Source: Mucilaginibacter xinganensis (GTDB lineage: Bacteria; Bacteroidota; Bacteroidia; Sphingobacteriales; Sphingobacteriaceae). From it: a stretch of DNA of 64,000 nt. The DNA lies in NCBI RefSeq assembly GCF_002257585.1, contig NZ_CP022743.1, positions 1,984,001 through 2,048,000 of the forward strand. The letters are read 5' to 3'. Positions within the stretch are counted from its first letter, which is position 1. Every line of letters starts with the position of its first letter. Below are positions 60,244 to 64,000 of the stretch, one piece after another. The notes beneath the pieces were generated by a model. It saw only the letters and a program-made list of their open reading frames with translations. It ran no database searches and was not told the DNA's origin. Both the position numbers and the translations under genes were made by a program.

Positions 60244-60295
60244 GCAATTCGATACGTATAATATTAAGAGCATTGTCCATAATAATTGTTACAAC

Positions 60296-60775
60296 ATGAA
60301 TAGTATTTTTTTATTACTGGGCAGCAACCTCGGCAACAGGGAGGAATTTCTGCGGGAGGCTATAAGGCTTATTGAACTGCATATTGCGCCGGTTTTAAAA
60401 ATGTCATCTGTTTATGAAACCCAATCGTGGGGTAAAACCGACGCGCCTGATTATTTAAACCAGGTTATTATTTTAAAAGCTGATATTCCTGCTGAAGAAG
60501 TGCTGCGCAAAATACTGGATATTGAAATTATTTTAGGGAGAAAGCGCGAGGAAAAATGGGGCTCGCGTACTATTGATATTGATATATTATTTTATGGCGC
60601 AGATATTATTAATGCCGAGGGGTTACAAATTCCGCATCCTGAACTTCATAAACGTAGGTTCACCCTTGAGCCACTCGCCGAAATTGCACCCGATTTTATC
60701 CATCCTGTTATAAATAAAACAATTTTGATGATCAAAACCGAACTAAAAGACAGCTTGATCGTAAAAAAGTTATAA
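60296..60775 (+). CDS. folK: 2-amino-4-hydroxy-6-hydroxymethyldihydropteridine pyrophosphokinase
   Basis: 159 residues. N-terminal FLLLGSNLGNREEFL, SSVYETQSWGKTDAPDYLNQV, LDIEIILGRKREEKWGSRTIDIDILFYG with the Mg-binding DIDILF, and IPHPELHKRRFTLEPLAEIAP. It pyrophosphorylates the pterin for folate synthesis. Divergent from sppA; 23 bases before the Hpt gene, perhaps one mRNA. Confidence 0.95.
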   Translation: MNSIFLLLGSNLGNREEFLREAIRLIELHIAPVLKMSSVYETQSWGKTDAPDYLNQVIILKADIPAEEVLRKILDIEIILGRKREEKWGSRTIDIDILFYGADIINAEGLQIPHPELHKRRFTLEPLAEIAPDFIHPVINKTILMIKTELKDSLIVKKL

Positions 60776-60798
60776 TTTTGAAAAATATAAACTGATAT

Positions 60799-61176
60799 AT
60801 GTCTTATATATTCCCCGAGCACGACCTGGACCTTTCTTTTTTATTTGAAATTGCCGACGGCAGCGACGACTTTATTGTAGAATCTATTGAGATGTTCCTG
60901 CAGCAAACTCCGGAGTTATTACAGACTATTACTACTGCTATAGAAAATAAAGAGTGGGCGCTGGTGGCTACGGCTTCACATAAACTAAAACCTAACCTTG
61001 GATTTTTTGGAATGCCTATAAGTCAGGCTACTATACAGGAAGTTGAGATAATGGCTAAAGAAGGCGCATCAAATCCTGATTTGCTGGTTGCTAAATTTAA
61101 AACTGTAAAACAACTTGTAGTTTCCAATTTAGACAGGCTGGTAAAAATAAAAGCAGATAAAGAAGCTGGATTGTAG
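60799..61176 (+). CDS. Histidine phosphotransfer (Hpt) domain protein
   Basis: 125 residues consisting of one Hpt four-helix bundle. Phospho-accepting H61 lies in ATASHKLKPNLGFFGM, the usual HxLK context. N-terminus FPEHDLDLSFLFEIADGSDDF. It would relay phosphate between a hybrid sensor kinase and a response regulator; no such genes are in the window. Confidence 0.88.
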   Translation: MSYIFPEHDLDLSFLFEIADGSDDFIVESIEMFLQQTPELLQTITTAIENKEWALVATASHKLKPNLGFFGMPISQATIQEVEIMAKEGASNPDLLVAKFKTVKQLVVSNLDRLVKIKADKEAGL

Positions 61177-61196
61177 GGAAAGAAAAGAGGATTGCA

Positions 61197-61233
61197 ATCA
61201 GAGGTTAGAGATAGGTAAACGCTAACCCCTGAT
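61197..61233. repeat. Inverted repeat between hpt and purS
   Basis: Twelve-base arms with one mismatch (atcagaggttag / ctaacccctgat) and a 13-base loop, between converging genes. No U-run, so terminator function is uncertain. The bases also read as seven-base units (aggttag, agatagg). Confidence 0.45.
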
Positions 61234-61247
61234 CCAATAACTAGCTT

Positions 61248-61502
61248 TTAAACAGCCTTGATACTAAAAGTATAGCTTTCCATTATAAGGTTAGCTAATA
61301 AACTCTTGCAGGCTGTATCAACTTTAATATTTGCAGTTTCTTCGTCTGCTGCTTCAATTTCAAGCGAAATATGTTTACCAATCCTTACGTTTTGAATCTC
61401 GGTTAACCCAAGGTTTTTCATACTCCCTGTTACTGCTTTCCCCTGGGGGTCAAGTATTTCTTTTTTTGGCATTACGTCAATTTCAGCCTGGAATTTTTTC
61501 AT
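61248..61502 (-). CDS. purS: FGAM synthase subunit PurS
   Basis: 84 residues, the usual length. Begins MKKFQAEIDVMPKKEILDPQGKAV; LGLTEIQNVRIGKHISLEIE is the conserved strand and CKSLLANLIMESYTFSI the final helix and strand. It is the small subunit that couples PurQ glutaminase to PurL in purine synthesis. purQ and purL are not adjacent in this window, which is common in Bacteroidota only in part; a long PurL would make PurS redundant. Confidence 0.88.
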   Translation of the reverse strand: MKKFQAEIDVMPKKEILDPQGKAVTGSMKNLGLTEIQNVRIGKHISLEIEAADEETANIKVDTACKSLLANLIMESYTFSIKAV

Positions 61503-61536
61503 TAGTATTGATTTAAATATGAGTCCTTATCAGCAG

Positions 61537-62280
61537 TTAACCTTCTTTGTGTACGCTGCCAAGGATATCATCATGTGAAAATTTGAACTGGATTACTGAT
61601 AGGGTGATGTATATCAATATAACCACCGGAACCGCAGCAAATTTAAAAAATAGTATCAGTATTGCTGAAAATAGTAGTAATAAATAGCGATAAATATTTT
61701 GGTTGAAATCGCGATTTTTAAACTTTAACGACATCATCGGCATTTCCAATACCAGCAACGAACACATTATTATTATAAAGATTGATAGTATATAAGGATT
61801 TATCAGGAAAGGGGCGAAGTACTTGTTTTGGTGATCGAGTATGAGCGGGAACGATGCTATCAGAATAGCATTGGCAGGGGTAGGCAAACCAATAAAATGT
61901 TCTGCCTGCCTGGTATCCACATTGAATTTAGCCAGCCTTAAAGCAGAGAATACCGGGATCAGGAAAGCTATGAAGTTCAAATACTGACTTATATTATCTA
62001 TCTGGCGGCCCTGTAACAGCAATTGGTACATGATAACTGCCGGCAACACCCCAAAGCTCACCATATCAGCCAGTGAATCAAGGTCTTTACCTATTCCTGA
62101 AAATGACTTTAATACCCGTGAGGCAAGCCCGTCAAAGAAATCAAATATCGCTGATAAGAAAATTGCATAGGATGCTGCGATCAGCTCACCTTTAAAAGCT
62201 AAAACTATACCTATGCAACCGCTAAAGAGGTTTGCACAGGTAATAGCATTTGGTAAATGTTTTTTTAGACGATTCTTCAT
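61537..62280 (-). CDS. pssA: CDP-diacylglycerol-serine O-phosphatidyltransferase
   Basis: 247 residues with about eight membrane helices. The CDP-alcohol motif is DFFDGLASRVLKSFSGIGKDLDSLAD (DG-x2-AR in DGLASR form, then G-x3-D-x3-D), preceded by LPNAITCANLFSGCIGI. It makes phosphatidylserine, precursor of phosphatidylethanolamine. Separated by 34 bases from purS on the same strand. Confidence 0.93.
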   Translation of the reverse strand: MKNRLKKHLPNAITCANLFSGCIGIVLAFKGELIAASYAIFLSAIFDFFDGLASRVLKSFSGIGKDLDSLADMVSFGVLPAVIMYQLLLQGRQIDNISQYLNFIAFLIPVFSALRLAKFNVDTRQAEHFIGLPTPANAILIASFPLILDHQNKYFAPFLINPYILSIFIIIMCSLLVLEMPMMSLKFKNRDFNQNIYRYLLLLFSAILILFFKFAAVPVVILIYITLSVIQFKFSHDDILGSVHKEG

Positions 62281-62368
62281 TCCGGTATGAAGGTATCAAG
62301 ATTTTATTAAATATTTGGGAAGATATCTGTTAACTTTCTGCTAAAATAACTTCATAAATATTCATTTA

Positions 62369-63991
62369 TTATGAGTTCATGGAAATCAGGAACTCTTCGT
62401 TGGTTTTTGTTCCCCTGATCTGGCCTTGTAAAAACTCCATAGATTCCTGTGAGTTCATGTCTGCCAGGTGGTTACGTAAAATCCAGATTCGTTGCAAGGT
62501 TTCGCGGTCAAGTAACAAGTCGTCACGACGGGTACTTGAAGCAGTAATATCAATAGCCGGGAATATCCGCTTGTTGGATAATTTACGATCCAGTTGCAGT
62601 TCCATGTTACCGGTACCTTTAAACTCTTCAAAAATCACCTCATCCATTTTTGATCCGGTTTCAGTTAATGCGGTAGCGATTATAGTTAATGATCCGCCAT
62701 CCTCAATGTTACGGGCTGCACCAAAGAAACGCTTGGGTTTGTGTAAAGCGTTTGCGTCAACACCACCTGATAATATTTTGCCTGATGCAGGGGCAACTGT
62801 ATTGTAGGCACGTGCAAGGCGTGTGATAGAATCAAGTAATATCACTACATCATGTCCGCACTCAACCATCCGTTTTGCTTTTTCTAAAACAATGTTGGCA
62901 ATTTTAACGTGGCGCTCAGCAGGCTCATCAAATGTTGATGACACAACTTCTGCGCGTACACTACGTGCCATATCGGTAACCTCTTCCGGGCGTTCATCAA
63001 TCAGTAATATAATAAGATAAACTTCAGGGTGGTTTTTAGCTATTGCATTAGCAACATCCTTTAACAACATGGTTTTACCTGTTTTGGGCTGCGCTACAAT
63101 TAAACCGCGCTGTCCTTTACCTATTGGCGAAAACAGGTCCATTATTCGTGTTGAATAATTTCCCGCATCGGTAAATAAGCTTAATTTTTCTGAAGGGAAA
63201 AGCGGCGTTAAGTGGTCAAAAGGCACGCGGTCGCGCACTTCAGCAGGGATGCGGCCGTTAATTGCCTCTACACGTACCAAAGGGAAATATTTTTCACCTT
63301 CTTTTGGGGGCCTTATGCTGCCGCGTACGGTATCACCTGTTTTAAGGCCAAAAAGTTTTATCTGCGACTGTGACACATAGATATCATCAGGCGACGTTAA
63401 ATAATTATAATCAGAAGATCGTAAAAATCCGTAACCATCAGGCATAATTTCAAGTACACCTTCGTTTACAATAACATTATCAAAATCAAGGTTAATAGCA
63501 GGTTCCTGGCTTTTTTGCTGGTTCCCGGTGTTGTTAACCCGGCGCTCAAATTTTTGAGGACGGGTGCCTTCGGTTACCACATCGTCATTTTTGCCTTCGT
63601 TCTCTGCCGGCTGCTCAGCACTTACGGCTTCAACCGCAGGTGTTGTAATATTTTCTCCTTCATCAACAACGGCTTCATCATCCTGTATGTCAAAAAGGTT
63701 GGTGTCATCTAAAGGAACTTCAACGCGGGGCGTGTTGCTGTTTTTTATAACGCGGATTCTTTTTCGTGTTTTTTCACCGGCTTCGGGAGCCGGAGGTGGC
63801 TCAACTGCAGTGTAATTGCTGTTCACAGTATCCTGTTGTGTGCGGGCTGCTTCAATTAATTGTTCCTGTTCTACAATTTTGGTAACCAGCGCGGCTTTTC
63901 TAAGTTCATCAGCTTCTGCAATACCCAGGTTTTTAGCAATTTCGCGTAACTCTGAAACGAGTTTGTCGTTCAATTCGGTCGTATCAAACAT
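62369..63991 (-). CDS. rho: Transcription termination factor Rho
   Basis: 540 residues. Rho N-terminal helix-bundle (1-45, [18 protein letters not shown]), a disordered acidic/polar insert (about 50-170), cold-shock-like RNA-binding domain (about 176-245, [18 protein letters not shown]) and the RecA-like motor with Walker [10 protein letters not shown] (300-308), Walker [17 protein letters not shown] and the Q/R-loops [23 protein letters not shown] (in part). It is a hexameric RNA translocase ending transcription. The start CAT at 63989-63991 lies just inside the window, so the gene is complete. Confidence 0.96.
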   Translation of the reverse strand: MFDTTELNDKLVSELREIAKNLGIAEADELRKAALVTKIVEQEQLIEAARTQQDTVNSNYTAVEPPPAPEAGEKTRKRIRVIKNSNTPRVEVPLDDTNLFDIQDDEAVVDEGENITTPAVEAVSAEQPAENEGKNDDVVTEGTRPQKFERRVNNTGNQQKSQEPAINLDFDNVIVNEGVLEIMPDGYGFLRSSDYNYLTSPDDIYVSQSQIKLFGLKTGDTVRGSIRPPKEGEKYFPLVRVEAINGRIPAEVRDRVPFDHLTPLFPSEKLSLFTDAGNYSTRIMDLFSPIGKGQRGLIVAQPKTGKTMLLKDVANAIAKNHPEVYLIILLIDERPEEVTDMARSVRAEVVSSTFDEPAERHVKIANIVLEKAKRMVECGHDVVILLDSITRLARAYNTVAPASGKILSGGVDANALHKPKRFFGAARNIEDGGSLTIIATALTETGSKMDEVIFEEFKGTGNMELQLDRKLSNKRIFPAIDITASSTRRDDLLLDRETLQRIWILRNHLADMNSQESMEFLQGQIRGTKTNEEFLISMNS

Positions 63992-64000
63992 ATTATGAAT

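Noticed and set aside
1..64000. tRNA, rRNA, riboswitch, insertion sequence and integrase signals
   Set aside because: No CCA-ended cloverleaf, T-loop consensus, known riboswitch core, transposase or terminal inverted repeat was found when the intergenic regions were read.

Overview
The window is a stretch of Bacteroidota chromosome, most likely Sphingobacteriaceae (Mucilaginibacter- or Pedobacter-like). Supporting features are a type IX secretion sorting domain, a TonB-dependent receptor with a CarboxypepD_reg-like N-terminus, fused SecDF, a long NusB, Rho with an acidic disordered insert, a BlaR1 that ends in a TonB domain, promoters of the TTG-N19-TAnnTTTG type and few Shine-Dalgarno sequences. 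The family assignment is inference. Most of the window is housekeeping DNA. I see no rRNA, tRNA, CRISPR array, insertion sequence or prophage.

Layout. 1-12 kb: secreted and outer-membrane proteins on the minus strand (start of a lipoprotein cut by the edge, T9SS cargo protein, small protein, TonB receptor, a ThuA/sugar dehydrogenase/PKD/cytochrome c fusion, a GH2 glycosidase). 12-18 kb: YchF, MgtE, a DUF5362 protein, a DUF3276 protein, an ABC exporter. 18-24 kb: plus-strand run of amino-acid dehydrogenase, NusB, DUF1573 lipoprotein, YajC, YbbR, CoaE, MBL-fold exonuclease-like protein, a 52-residue DUF5522 protein and MarR. 24-31.6 kb: PAP2 phosphatase, GlmM, cysteine desulfurase, two small disordered proteins, AccD, class II aldolase, iron-permease-like protein, GNAT. 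31.9-39.3 kb, minus strand: HMG-CoA lyase, NDH-2, SecDF, then thyA-antitoxin-doc-folA. 39.5-46.1 kb: IspE, a zinc-ribbon membrane protein, a 3-hydroxyisobutyrate dehydrogenase-like enzyme, a LapA-like protein, a 970-base gap, and EamA/LptF-G/Tgt. 46.2-52.6 kb: GT2, ECF sigma, RsmG, BlaR1-BlaI, DprA, SixA. 52.8-56.6 kb: heptose and lipopolysaccharide operon (GT9, DUF4254, RfaE2, GmhA, RfaE1). 56.7-64 kb: PolX-like nuclease, SppA, FolK, Hpt, PurS, PssA, Rho.

Functional groupings. Cell-envelope construction (GlmM, LptF/G, heptose genes, PssA, SecDF/YajC, SppA), folate and thymidylate metabolism (ThyA, FolA, FolK) and translation or RNA maintenance (Tgt, RsmG, NusB, Rho, YchF) dominate.

The least conventional signals are these. 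(1) Many gene leaders and ends carry degenerate direct repeats with a period of about 7 bases (9 at thyA/ispE), often as mirrored arms around an intergenic space and often ending at a start codon. (2) The 970-base gap holds four AT-rich palindromes, including a perfect 30-base one. (3) A Doc toxin module sits inside the thyA-folA operon. (4) The PolX-like protein has lost its polymerase carboxylates but keeps its PHP nuclease residues. (5) A BlaI promoter carries three dyad operators in exact register with the -33/-7 elements.
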